64,000 bases of DNA from Actinomycetes bacterium. Lineage in GTDB: Bacteria > Actinomycetota > Actinomycetes > Propionibacteriales > Nocardioidaceae. The stretch lies in contig JAEWXC010000002.1 in the NCBI GenBank assembly GCA_023396115.1, forward strand, positions 1 through 64,000, written 5' to 3'. A program made the translations under genes and the position numbers. Below are positions 20,089 to 27,294 of the stretch, piece by piece (the first letter of the stretch is position 1; each line of letters starts with the position of its first letter). A model generated the notes under the pieces. That model ran no database searches and was not told the DNA's origin. It saw only the letters and a list, made by a program, of their open reading frames with translations.

Positions 20089-21438
20089 TCAGGCGTCGTC
20101 GAGGAACCTGTCCAGCACCCGGGTGCCGAACTGCAGCGCGTCCACCGGGACCCGTTCGTCGACCCCGTGGAACAGCGCGGTGAAGTCCAGCTCCTCGGGC
20201 AGTCGCAGCGGCGCGAACCCGTAGGTGTCCATGCCCAGCCGGGTGAAGTGCTTGGCGTCGGTCCCGGCGCTCATCAGGTACGGCGCGACCAGGGCGTCGG
20301 GGTCCTCGGCCAGCAGTGAGCGGTGCATCGCGTCCACCACCCGGCCCCGGTAGGGGCTCTCCCAGGGCTGCTGGTGGCTGACCATGTCGATCTCGATGCC
20401 CGGCCCGCACAGCTCAGCCAGGGTGGCGAAGAAGGCGTCCTCCTGACCGGGCAGGAACCGCCCGTCGACGTGCGCGGTGGCCTCGGTGGGGATCACGTTC
20501 ACCTTGTAGCCGGCCTCGAGCATGGTGGGGCTGGTGATGTTGCGCAGCGCGGCGCCGAGCATCCGGGCGGCCGGGCCGAACTCGTCGACCAGGGCCGTCG
20601 CGTTCTCCGGGGTGACCTCGGTGCCGGCCAGCTCCCCGACCGAGGCGAGCAGCACCTCCATGGTCGGCGTCAACGTCACCGGCCACGGGTGGGTCCCGAT
20701 CCGGGCGACCGCACCGGCCAGCCGGGCGACGGCGTTGTCGGAGGAGATCATCGACCCGTGGCCGGCGGTGCCGCGCGCGGTCAGGCGCATCCACGCCATC
20801 CCCTTCTCGGCGGCCTCGACCAGGTAGATCCGCCGGCCGCGGACCGTGGTGGAGAAGCCGCCCACCTCGCCGACCGCGACGGTGCAGTCCATCAGCTCCT
20901 CGGCGCGCTGGTCGACCAGCACCTGGGCGCCGTGGTGACCCCCGGCCTCCTCGTCGGCGGTGAAGCAGAGCGTGATCGGTCGGGTCGGGACCCGGCCGCT
21001 GCGCTGGCGTTCCCGGACCACGGCGAGCAGCATCGCGTCGAAGTCCTTCATGTCGACCGCGCCGCGGCCCCACAGGTACCCGTCGACGATCTCGCCACTG
21101 AACGGGTGCACCTGCCAGTCGGCCGCCTCGGCCGGGACCACGTCGAGGTGGCCGTGCAGCAGCAGCGCGTCACCGTCCCCGCTCCCCCACCGCGCCAGCA
21201 CGTTGGCGCGTCCCCGGGCGCCCTCGACGATCCGCGGTTCCACCCCCACCTCGGCCAGCTTCTCGGCCACGTACTCGGCGGCCGCCCGCTCCCCCGGACC
21301 GTGCTGGTCGCCGGTGTTGGAGGTGTCGATCCGCAGCAGGTCCCGGCACAGGTCGACCACCTCGTCAGCAGCACTGGGCCACCGGGCGGGAACGGGAACT
21401 GGCTGGTCAGGAGCGTGCGGGGACTGTGGCTGGGCCAT
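20089..21438 (-). CDS. M20 family metallopeptidase
   Basis: Zinc-dependent exo- or dipeptidase/deacylase, 449 residues. Visible metal and catalytic motifs are LLHGHLDVVPAE (first His, catalytic Asp), GRGAVDMKDF (bridging Asp), TADEEAGG (catalytic Glu and ligand), and GTDAKHF near the C-terminus (last His). The lid domain contains GTAGHGSM. Start ATG at 21438; the ORF extends 26 codons further but these are low-complexity and run towards the tRNA promoter. A CAGGAT hexamer 6 bases upstream is a weaker leaderless -10. Substrate unknown. Confidence 0.93.
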   Translation of the reverse strand: MAQPQSPHAPDQPVPVPARWPSAADEVVDLCRDLLRIDTSNTGDQHGPGERAAAEYVAEKLAEVGVEPRIVEGARGRANVLARWGSGDGDALLLHGHLDVVPAEAADWQVHPFSGEIVDGYLWGRGAVDMKDFDAMLLAVVRERQRSGRVPTRPITLCFTADEEAGGHHGAQVLVDQRAEELMDCTVAVGEVGGFSTTVRGRRIYLVEAAEKGMAWMRLTARGTAGHGSMISSDNAVARLAGAVARIGTHPWPVTLTPTMEVLLASVGELAGTEVTPENATALVDEFGPAARMLGAALRNITSPTMLEAGYKVNVIPTEATAHVDGRFLPGQEDAFFATLAELCGPGIEIDMVSHQQPWESPYRGRVVDAMHRSLLAEDPDALVAPYLMSAGTDAKHFTRLGMDTYGFAPLRLPEELDFTALFHGVDERVPVDALQFGTRVLDRFLDDA

Positions 21439-21500
21439 GACCCCATCCTGCCGCACCGCAGGAGGGGACCCCGGATTGCGTGCCGGGGCCGGTGCTTTGC

Positions 21501-21506
21501 TACTGT
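21501..21506 (+). promoter_or_regulatory. -10 element of tRNA-Leu
   Basis: TACTGT lies 12 bases before the mature tRNA 5' end; a possible -35 TTGCGT is 19 bases upstream of it. Confidence 0.45.
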
Positions 21507-21518
21507 TCCACCGCACTC

Positions 21519-21607
21519 GTCCGGGTGGCGGAATTGGCAGACGCGCTAGCTTGAGGTGCTAGTGCCCGTATTAGGGCGTGGGGGTTCAAGTCCCCCCTCG
21601 GACACCA
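21519..21607 (+). tRNA. tRNA-Leu (anticodon GAG)
   Basis: Class II tRNA of 89 nt including an encoded CCA. The acceptor arms GTCCGGG and CTCGGAC pair, the anticodon stem CTAGC/GCTAG encloses the loop TTGAGGT with anticodon GAG at 21553-21555, a long variable arm (GTGCCCGTATTAGGGCGT) follows, and the T-loop is GTTCAAG. Followed by a canonical intrinsic terminator. Confidence 0.97.
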
Positions 21608-21609
21608 CC

Positions 21610-21655
21610 GGTTCCCCGGGTTCCTGCAGGTCAGGAGCCCGGGGAATCTGCTTTT
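21610..21655 (+). terminator. Intrinsic terminator of tRNA-Leu
   Basis: A 17-bp stem (21610-21626 with 21632-21648, two G-U pairs) and a 5-base loop precede CTTTT at 21651-21655, one of the few true U-tracts in the window. Confidence 0.85.
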
Positions 21656-21961
21656 CCGGGTCTGAACCCGTGGTGCCGATCCCCGTGATCCGGCGGGACT
21701 TCTTCTGGATGACTTCGCATGACGGTGGTGTTCTGTGGGGCTCAGGTGAAGCCAGGACTGACAGTGCGTCGCCATCCGCCGGATGCTGCAGGCGTCGTGG
21801 AAGTGATGTCCCCCGCGGACCGTGGGTGGTGTCCGTCGCAGTCGAGAAGCCGGCTGCGTCGTGGCCGTCCCCACGTGGGTACGAGCCGCTCTCCCAGAGA
21901 GACCCGACGCAGGCGCCGACGGTTCCGTACCTCTGTCGGACCTGCTGAATTCCGTGAGCGC
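21656..21961. other. Intergenic stretch after tRNA-Leu
   Basis: About 300 bp without a convincing gene. Short frames exist but have no ribosome site or recognisable protein. Base composition is visibly lower in GC than the flanks. I found no copy of the tRNA 3' end further downstream that would mark an integration site. Confidence 0.5.
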
Positions 21962-22599
21962 ATGCCCAACTCGTTCGAGGCAGCTGCCGTGCTCCTGGTC
22001 GCTCTCATTCCTGGCGCGCCCTGTACATCTGGTCGTTCGAACGGATGGCCGGACGCTGGGGCATCGGCTTGAGCGACCGCATCTTCCGATTCGTCGGCGC
22101 CTCCTCGATCATCCATGCCGCAATCGCGCCCGCCTCGTACTGGTTGTGGACGAGCAGGTGGCCGTCGATCTCCACAGGTGGATCACACCCGCTGTCGCTC
22201 TGGCTCGTCGCGGCTGTCTACGTCGCACTGCCACTGCTGATCGGCACCCTCGTCGGCGTCGCGACTCGCAGTGGATCGACGTGGCCTCGGTGGATCACCG
22301 GCCCCGATCCCGCACCACGGGCATGGGATTACCTGTTCCAGGGCGAACGTGACGGCTGGGTCCGGATCAAGCTGAAGACCGGCGCTTGGATAGGCGGCGC
22401 CTACGCGACGTACGGCGACCTCAGGTCGTACTCGGCGGGATATCCAGAGCAGCAGGACGTCTTCCTCGCCCGCAGCGCTGACCTCGACCCCGCGAGCGGG
22501 GAGTTCCAGTTCGAGCCCAACGGCGCCGTTCGCCTCGGTGCTGGCGGTCTGCTCGTACGCTGGGAGGAGGTCGAGTGCCTTGAATACATCGACGCGTGA
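21962..22599 (+). pseudogene. DUF6338 family protein, apparent frameshift
   Basis: Conserved actinobacterial membrane protein of unknown function, often described next to DNA-modification or defence genes in other genomes (from memory). The frame from ATG 21962 gives MPNSFEAAAVLLVALIPGA, the usual N-terminal membrane segment. The rest, from LYIWSFERMAGRWGIGLSDR to LLVRWEEVECLEYIDA, continues in another frame after about 22020. The break is at GGCGCGCCC (about 22014-22022): one added C, or loss of one GC pair unit, restores a protein of about 212 residues. If the downstream frame is used alone it would start at 22045. The C-terminal half has a beta-rich RIKLKTGAWIGGAY motif. Could be decay or a sequence error. 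Confidence 0.75.
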
Positions 22600-22609
22600 G
22601 GGGGAATCC

Positions 22610-22765
22610 ATGCCGACCCAGAGCAAGAAGACGAGGCACACGATGGACCTCGAAAAGCGCGGCGGCTACGGCTCCTCCTCCAAGCAGGTCAGCAAGTTGG
22701 CAAGCCCGCCTCGTGGGCCGGCTCCTGGAGCGTCGAAGAGCAAGCCTTCCGCTCAGAAGCAGTGA
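22610..22765 (+). CDS. Small basic protein downstream of the DUF6338 gene
   Basis: 51 residues, rich in Lys, Ser and Pro (starts MPTQSKKTRHTMDLEKRGGY). The ATG at 22610 is 10 bases after the previous stop and is preceded by GAGGGGGAATCC, a usable ribosome site, so it is probably translated with the DUF6338 gene. The DLEKRGGYGSSSK segment looks conserved rather than random. Function unknown; no membrane segment. Confidence 0.6.
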   Translation: MPTQSKKTRHTMDLEKRGGYGSSSKQVSKLASPPRGPAPGASKSKPSAQKQ

Positions 22766-23370
22766 ACCTCGGGGCCCGCGCCTCCAACCGTCCACGGGGC
22801 CAGCGCACCTGACGCGTGTCAAAGCGCTGACGCTGCCTCCTTGCCATCAAGGTTCGCGCGAGCAGTTGCCGTGCTGGGCGAAGCCGAGTTGCGGCGATGC
22901 CGGGGCTGGCACCCCCTCCCCGTCGACAACTCCCCGGCGGTGCCCGTACTGCATCGGCTTGCACGGAGACCTCTTTCTGACGATGTGCGCCGCGACCCTG
23001 CCCTCGAGCGGATGAGCGTCAGGCTCGGCCGCATCGCTCGACAGCTTCACGGCCGGCCGCCGAGCGCCTCGGGGGCGACCTACGCGACTGAACCGGGAGA
23101 GCACTGGTCCAGACCAGTGGGGGCGGGCGGGTGTTTCCTGCGTGACCTCCGGTGCGGGTGGACGTTCTGGTGCACAGTGGGTCTCCTCCGGGGCGTCTGG
23201 GAGGGCGCCAGGAGACCCCCGAAGTGCGACTGCACCCGTCACGACCCGACAGGTGCGCTCGGCGGCCGCCCCGGCGGTCGACGTGACGGTCGACGGACCT
23301 GGCGGACGCCCCCGAACCGCCAGCTCCGCCCCCGTGTCGTCCCACCGTCAGGGTCATGGAGGGAACCACC
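22766..23370. other. Long non-coding or decayed stretch
   Basis: About 600 bp with no gene I can support. Open frames on both strands give Arg/Pro-rich proteins without motifs. A fragment reading RCPYCIGLHGDLF near 22935-22975 hints at a decayed Cys-containing protein but is too short to name. The stretch contains the palindrome at 23102-23119 and two GGTCGAC copies near 23277-23293, so part is likely the regulatory region of the secreted protein gene at 23371. Confidence 0.5.
23102..23119. promoter_or_regulatory. DasR-like palindromic operator
   Basis: CACTGGTCCAGACCAGTG is a perfect 8+2+8 palindrome. It is very close to the dre site consensus of the GntR-type regulator DasR (ACTGGTCTAGACCACT) of Streptomyces. 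It is 252 bases upstream of the secreted repeat protein and has no other gene directly after it. Confidence 0.5.
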
Positions 23371-24510
23371 GTGAAGAAGACCATCAGTGCCGTGGTCGGG
23401 CTGGCGCTCGTCGCCGTGCTGTCCACCGTCCTCGTGCCGACCGGCGCCACCGCCGCCGCACCCGTCCAGTCCAGCGTCCAGGCCCGCGCGGTCAGCACGG
23501 CCTGCGCGAGCGCCACCGCCGAGCACCGCGCCGCGGTGACCGCCCGGTCCAAGGCCACCAAGAAGGCCAAGAAGGCCGCCACGAAGCTGGCCAAGCTCAA
23601 GAAGGCCGTCAAGCGCGGCAAGGACGTCCCCCGCACGAAGCTGACCAAGGCCAAGAAGACGAAGAAGAAGACCCAGAAGGCCGCCAAGAAGGCGAAGAAC
23701 GCCGTGGCCGTGGCCGCCAAGAAGAAGGCGACCGCCTGCAGCAAGCAGGCCCAGACCCAGCAGAGCCAAGCGCACGCGCTGGCGGGAGTCCTCGGGTTGC
23801 TGCTCGGCGGCCTGGGTGGCCAGAACCTCGACCTGGGCAAGCTGGACCTCGCCCAGCTCACGATGATCCTGGACCTGCTGGCCCCGGGTGCCGGCGACAA
23901 GATCGACCCCGCCCAGCTGGCGATGGTGCTGAAGGTCCTCCAGGGCCTCGGCAGCGGTGACATCGACCCGGCCACGCTGGTGGCCCAGTTCTCCTCCCTG
24001 TTCGGCGAGCAGCTCGACCCGAGCGTCCTCACCGCCCTGCTGGGTGCCATGACCGGCGGCGGCACCGTGGACCCCGCCATCCTGCTGGGCCTCCTCGACG
24101 CGCTGTCGGGTGCCCTGGGCGACGTGGCGCCGGGTGCCGGTGCCCTGGGTGCGCTGACCGACGCGGGTCTGCTGGGCCTGGTCGGCACGATCGTCGACAT
24201 CGCCTCCAACGGCCTGCTGGCCCAGCTGGGCCTGGGTCAGGTCGGTGACCTGCTGCAGGGCCTGCTCAACGGATCGGCCGACGGCCTCTCGCTGGGCGAG
24301 CTGACCGCGATCCAGGCGACGGTGACCGGCCTGATCATGTCCAACCCGCTGGACGGCAAGTTCGACCTGCTGAAGAACTCCGGCGTCCTGGCTGCCCTGA
24401 CCGGGGCGCTGACCAACGGTGCCGGCGGTCTGCCGAGCCTGAACAGCATCCCGGTGCTCGGGCCGCTGCTGTGCGGGCTGATCCCGGTGCTGCCGGGCTG
24501 CCAGGCCTGA
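23371..24510 (+). CDS. Secreted lysine-rich helical-hairpin and Leu/Gly repeat protein
   Basis: 379 residues from a GTG at 23371 with GGAGGG seven bases upstream (an ATG at 23356 is inside the ribosome site). Layout: signal peptide 1-30 (MKKTISAVVGLALVAVL..., cleavage after ATAAA); a domain from C45 to C123 that is almost only Ala, Lys and Thr, predicted as two helices joined at RGKDVPR and probably stapled by a C45-C123 disulfide; then, from about 140 to 270, five tandem units of 20-28 residues with the core DPAxLxxLLxxL (KLDLAQLTMIL, KIDPAQLAMVL, DIDPATLVAQF, QLDPSVLTALL, TVDPAILLGLL); then a less regular Leu/Gly-rich part ending in a Cys pair (LLCGL, PGCQA). Not a family I can name. A cell-wall or polyanion-binding role is an inference from charge and secretion. 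A strong terminator follows. Confidence 0.85.
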   Translation: MKKTISAVVGLALVAVLSTVLVPTGATAAAPVQSSVQARAVSTACASATAEHRAAVTARSKATKKAKKAATKLAKLKKAVKRGKDVPRTKLTKAKKTKKKTQKAAKKAKNAVAVAAKKKATACSKQAQTQQSQAHALAGVLGLLLGGLGGQNLDLGKLDLAQLTMILDLLAPGAGDKIDPAQLAMVLKVLQGLGSGDIDPATLVAQFSSLFGEQLDPSVLTALLGAMTGGGTVDPAILLGLLDALSGALGDVAPGAGALGALTDAGLLGLVGTIVDIASNGLLAQLGLGQVGDLLQGLLNGSADGLSLGELTAIQATVTGLIMSNPLDGKFDLLKNSGVLAALTGALTNGAGGLPSLNSIPVLGPLLCGLIPVLPGCQA

Positions 24511-24544
24511 TCCACTCCCCGGGTCCCCCGCAGGACCCGCTCCG

Positions 24545-24578
24545 CCAGGGGCACGGTGCACCAGCACCGTGCCCCTGG
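24545..24578 (+). terminator. Hairpin terminator after the secreted repeat protein
   Basis: A perfect 14-bp stem, CCAGGGGCACGGTG (24545-24558) with 24565-24578, loop CACCAG, 35 bases after the stop codon. Confidence 0.75.
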
Positions 24579-24602
24579 TGCGTCCCGGCGTACCGTTGCG
24601 CC

Positions 24603-25187
24603 GTGACTCCCGTGCTGCGCGTGGCCTTCGTGACCGGCTCCACCCCCGACAAGTGGGCTCGACGCTGGGCCGAGGGACGGCGCGGGACGCTCGACCTGGT
24701 CCCCGTCACCGAGGACGAGCAGCGGGCGCTGCTGGACTCGGGAGCCGTCGACATGCTGGTGGCGCGGATGCCCGTGGGTGACACCACGGACCTGCACGTG
24801 GTCCGTCTCTACGAGGAGCAGCCGGTGGTGGTCGTCGGCCGGGAGCACGCGGCGGCGGAGTTCGACCGGATCGACCTCGCCGACCTGGACCAGGAGCAGT
24901 TCCCGCTCGGGGTCCCCGACGGACTCGACGCGGTCGAACAGCTCGCCTGGCCGCCGATGAGCCCCAAGGACGCCGTGGAGGTCGCCGCCAGCGGGACCGG
25001 GGCCGTGGTCGTGCCGGAGTCGGTGGCCCGTCTGTTCCGCCGCAAGGACACCGTCGCGGTGCCGCTGGACGGGATGGAGCCGACGCAGGTCGCCCTGGTG
25101 TGGCAGCGCGACCGCGACGACGACACCACCCAGGAGTTCGTCGGGGTGGTCCGGGGGCGTTCGGCCCGCAGCTCGCGGAGCCGCTGA
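24603..25187 (+). CDS. LysR-type effector-binding domain protein without HTH
   Basis: 194 residues resembling the periplasmic-binding-like second half of LysR regulators: LRVAFVTGSTPDKWARRW starts the first lobe, SGAVDMLVARMPVGD and VVVVGREHAA follow, then GTGAVVVPESVARLF and VALVWQRD. There is no N-terminal helix-turn-helix: the GTG at 24603 is 6 bases after TACCGT (24591-24596), and upstream is a terminator, so the short form appears to be the real gene. The C-terminus is Arg/Ser-rich. It may bind a small ligand or act as a partner of a full regulator. Convergent with the nucleosidase gene. Confidence 0.8.
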   Translation: MTPVLRVAFVTGSTPDKWARRWAEGRRGTLDLVPVTEDEQRALLDSGAVDMLVARMPVGDTTDLHVVRLYEEQPVVVVGREHAAAEFDRIDLADLDQEQFPLGVPDGLDAVEQLAWPPMSPKDAVEVAASGTGAVVVPESVARLFRRKDTVAVPLDGMEPTQVALVWQRDRDDDTTQEFVGVVRGRSARSSRSR

Positions 25188-25210
25188 GCCCGGCCCCGAG
25201 CCGGGCTCAG
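25184..25210. terminator. Bidirectional terminator containing both stop codons
   Basis: CTGAGCCCGGC (25184-25194) and GCCGGGCTCAG (25200-25210) form a perfect 11-bp stem with loop CCCGA. The TGA of the plus gene (25185-25187) and the TGA of the minus gene (25207-25209) are both inside the stem. Confidence 0.75.
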
Positions 25211-25785
25211 CCCAGCCAGGCCTCCACCCAGGCACCCAGCACGACCGCGCTGGCGTCGACGACCTCCGGCCAGGACTGCGCGGACTCGTCGGCGGAGTCC
25301 GAGACGTGCTTGACCAGGTGGTGGGCCACCCCGGCGGTGTGGCACGCCCAGGCCACCGCGAACCCCTCCATGTCCACCAGCTGGGCGCGGGCCGCCAGGG
25401 CGTCACGGACCACCGGGTCGGCCACGAACAGGTCCCCGGTGGCCAGCACCGTGGCATCCCCGTGCTCGACGACCAGCTCGTCCTCGGCCAGCAGCCCCAG
25501 TGCCCGGATGGGTGCCGCCGCGAAGTCGTGGTTGAGCACCCGACCCGGCAGGTGCAGCCCGGTCAGGCCCGCGTGCAGGGCACCGGCGGTGCCCACGTTG
25601 AGCACCACCAGCTGCTCCGGGGACGGGTGCGCGGCGAGGTGGGTCGCGGTCGCCACCGCGGCGTTCACCTTGCCGACACCGGTCACCAGAAGCTCGACAC
25701 CGGCCGGCAGGTGGGCGGCCTCGGCCTCGGTGGCGGCCACGACCAGGACGTCCCGGCCGCCCGGACCGGGCAGGAGGGCGGTCAC
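25207..25785 (-). CDS. Nucleoside phosphorylase / MTA-SAH nucleosidase family protein
   Basis: 192 residues of the purine-nucleosidase fold. It shows LVVAATEAEAAHL at the start, LLVTGVGKVNAA, LNVGTAGAL (phosphate or ribose loop), and QLVDMEGFAVAWAC with the conserved MEG ribose-binding Glu, then KHVSDSADES with the purine-binding Asp. Substrate could be methylthioadenosine/SAH, futalosine or another nucleoside. The GTG at 25785 overlaps the TGA of guaB1 (GTGA), suggesting coupled purine salvage. Confidence 0.85.
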   Translation of the reverse strand: MTALLPGPGGRDVLVVAATEAEAAHLPAGVELLVTGVGKVNAAVATATHLAAHPSPEQLVVLNVGTAGALHAGLTGLHLPGRVLNHDFAAAPIRALGLLAEDELVVEHGDATVLATGDLFVADPVVRDALAARAQLVDMEGFAVAWACHTAGVAHHLVKHVSDSADESAQSWPEVVDASAVVLGAWVEAWLG

Positions 25786-27218
25786 CAGCTCGTCGCCAGC
25801 GGGCGACCCTCGTGGTAGCCGGCAGCCGACTGCAGGCCCACCACGGCGCGCTCGGCGAACTCCGGCAGGTTCCGGGCGCCGGCGTAGGTGCAGGCCGACC
25901 GGACCCCGGCACAGATCTGGTCGACCAGGTCCTCCACGCCCGGACGGGCCGGGTCCAGGTACATCCGGGACGAGGAGATGCCCTCCTCGTAGAGCCCCTT
26001 GCGGGCCCGCTCGAAGGACGACTCCCCGGCGGTGCGGTTGGCCACCGCCCGGGCCGAGGCCATCCCGAACGACTGCTTGTAGCCGCGGCCGTCGGCGTCC
26101 ACCATCAGGTCCCCGGGGGACTCGTGGGTGCCGGCGAACCAGGAGCCGACCATCACCGCGCTGGCACCGGCGGCCAGCGCCAGGGCGACGTCGCGGGGGT
26201 GCCGCACTCCCCCGTCGGCCCAGACGTGGCCGCCCATCGCCCGGGCCGCCTCGGCGCACTCGAGCACCGCGGAGAACTGGGGCCGGCCGACCCCGGTCAT
26301 CATCCGGGTGGTGCACATGGCGCCGGGGCCGACGCCCACCTTGACGATGTCCGCGCCGGCCTCGAGCAGGGTGCGGGTGCCGAGCTGGTCGACCACGTTG
26401 CCGGCCGCCACGGGCACCTGGGGGTCGAGGGCGCGGACTGCGCGCAGCGCCTCCACCATCCGGTCCTGGTGACCGTGGGCGGTGTCGATGACCAAGCAGT
26501 CGACACCGGCCTCGAGCAGCGCCTCGGCCTTGTCGGCGACCGCCCCGTTGACGCCGACCGCGGCCGCGACCCGCAGCCCGCCCCGGGAGTCGAGTGCGGG
26601 GCGGTAGACGGTGCTGCGCAGCGCACCCCGGGCGCTCAGCACTCCCCGCAGGCGCCCCTCGGCGTCCTCGGCCAGGGCCAGCGGACCACGGTGCGCCTCC
26701 AGCTCGTCGAAGACGGTGCGCGGGTCGGTGCCGACCGCGAACCGCACCGGGTGGGTGTCCATCACCGACTCGACACTGGAGAACCGGTCGACGTCGCGGC
26801 ACGCCTGCTCGGTGACCACGCCCAGTGCGCGGCCCTCCCGCACCACGACCGCGGCACCGTGGGCGCGCTTGGGGATCAGGGCCACCGCATCGGTGACCGG
26901 CTGCTCCGGACGCAGCGTGATCGGGGTGTCCAGCACCGGGTCGCGCTGCTTGAGCCAGCCGACGACCTCGGCCACCACCGGCAGCGGGATGTCCTGCGGG
27001 ATGACGGTCAGGCCGCCGCGTCGTGCGACGGTCTCGGCCATCCGGCGCCCCGCCACGGCGGTCATGTTCGCCACCACCAGCGGGATCGTCGCGCCGGTGT
27101 CGTCGTGCGTGGACAGGTCCACGTCGAAGCGGCTGCTCACCGAGGAGCGGCGCGGCACCATGAAGACGTCGTCGTAGGTGAGGTCGTGGCTCGGGGCCAG
27201 GTCGTTGAGGAAGCGCAC
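25782..27218 (-). CDS. guaB1: GuaB1-family GMP reductase / IMPDH-related protein
   Basis: 478 residues of the IMPDH/GMP reductase barrel with two inserted CBS domains (about 95-205). The loop with catalytic Cys is GVGPGAMCTTRMMTGVG; VIDTAHGHQ and MVGSWFAGTHESPG are conserved nucleotide-binding parts. The mycobacterial member GuaB1 has been shown to be a GMP reductase (GMP to IMP), so the same is likely here. Start GTG at 27218, 6 bases after TAGGGT (27225-27230). Coupled downstream to the nucleosidase gene; divergent from galK. Confidence 0.93.
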   Translation of the reverse strand: MRFLNDLAPSHDLTYDDVFMVPRRSSVSSRFDVDLSTHDDTGATIPLVVANMTAVAGRRMAETVARRGGLTVIPQDIPLPVVAEVVGWLKQRDPVLDTPITLRPEQPVTDAVALIPKRAHGAAVVVREGRALGVVTEQACRDVDRFSSVESVMDTHPVRFAVGTDPRTVFDELEAHRGPLALAEDAEGRLRGVLSARGALRSTVYRPALDSRGGLRVAAAVGVNGAVADKAEALLEAGVDCLVIDTAHGHQDRMVEALRAVRALDPQVPVAAGNVVDQLGTRTLLEAGADIVKVGVGPGAMCTTRMMTGVGRPQFSAVLECAEAARAMGGHVWADGGVRHPRDVALALAAGASAVMVGSWFAGTHESPGDLMVDADGRGYKQSFGMASARAVANRTAGESSFERARKGLYEEGISSSRMYLDPARPGVEDLVDQICAGVRSACTYAGARNLPEFAERAVVGLQSAAGYHEGRPLATSW

Positions 27219-27294
27219 GCCGCGACCCTACCCAGCCGGTCCCGGGCCCGGACCGTGCGCCGCCGGGGGCTGCACGGGCCCTAGGCTCAGCGCC

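Noticed and set aside
22841..23374. ORFs on both strands in the 22.8-23.4 kb stretch
   Set aside because: Arg/Pro-rich, no ribosome site, no motif, and they overlap the operator-like palindrome.
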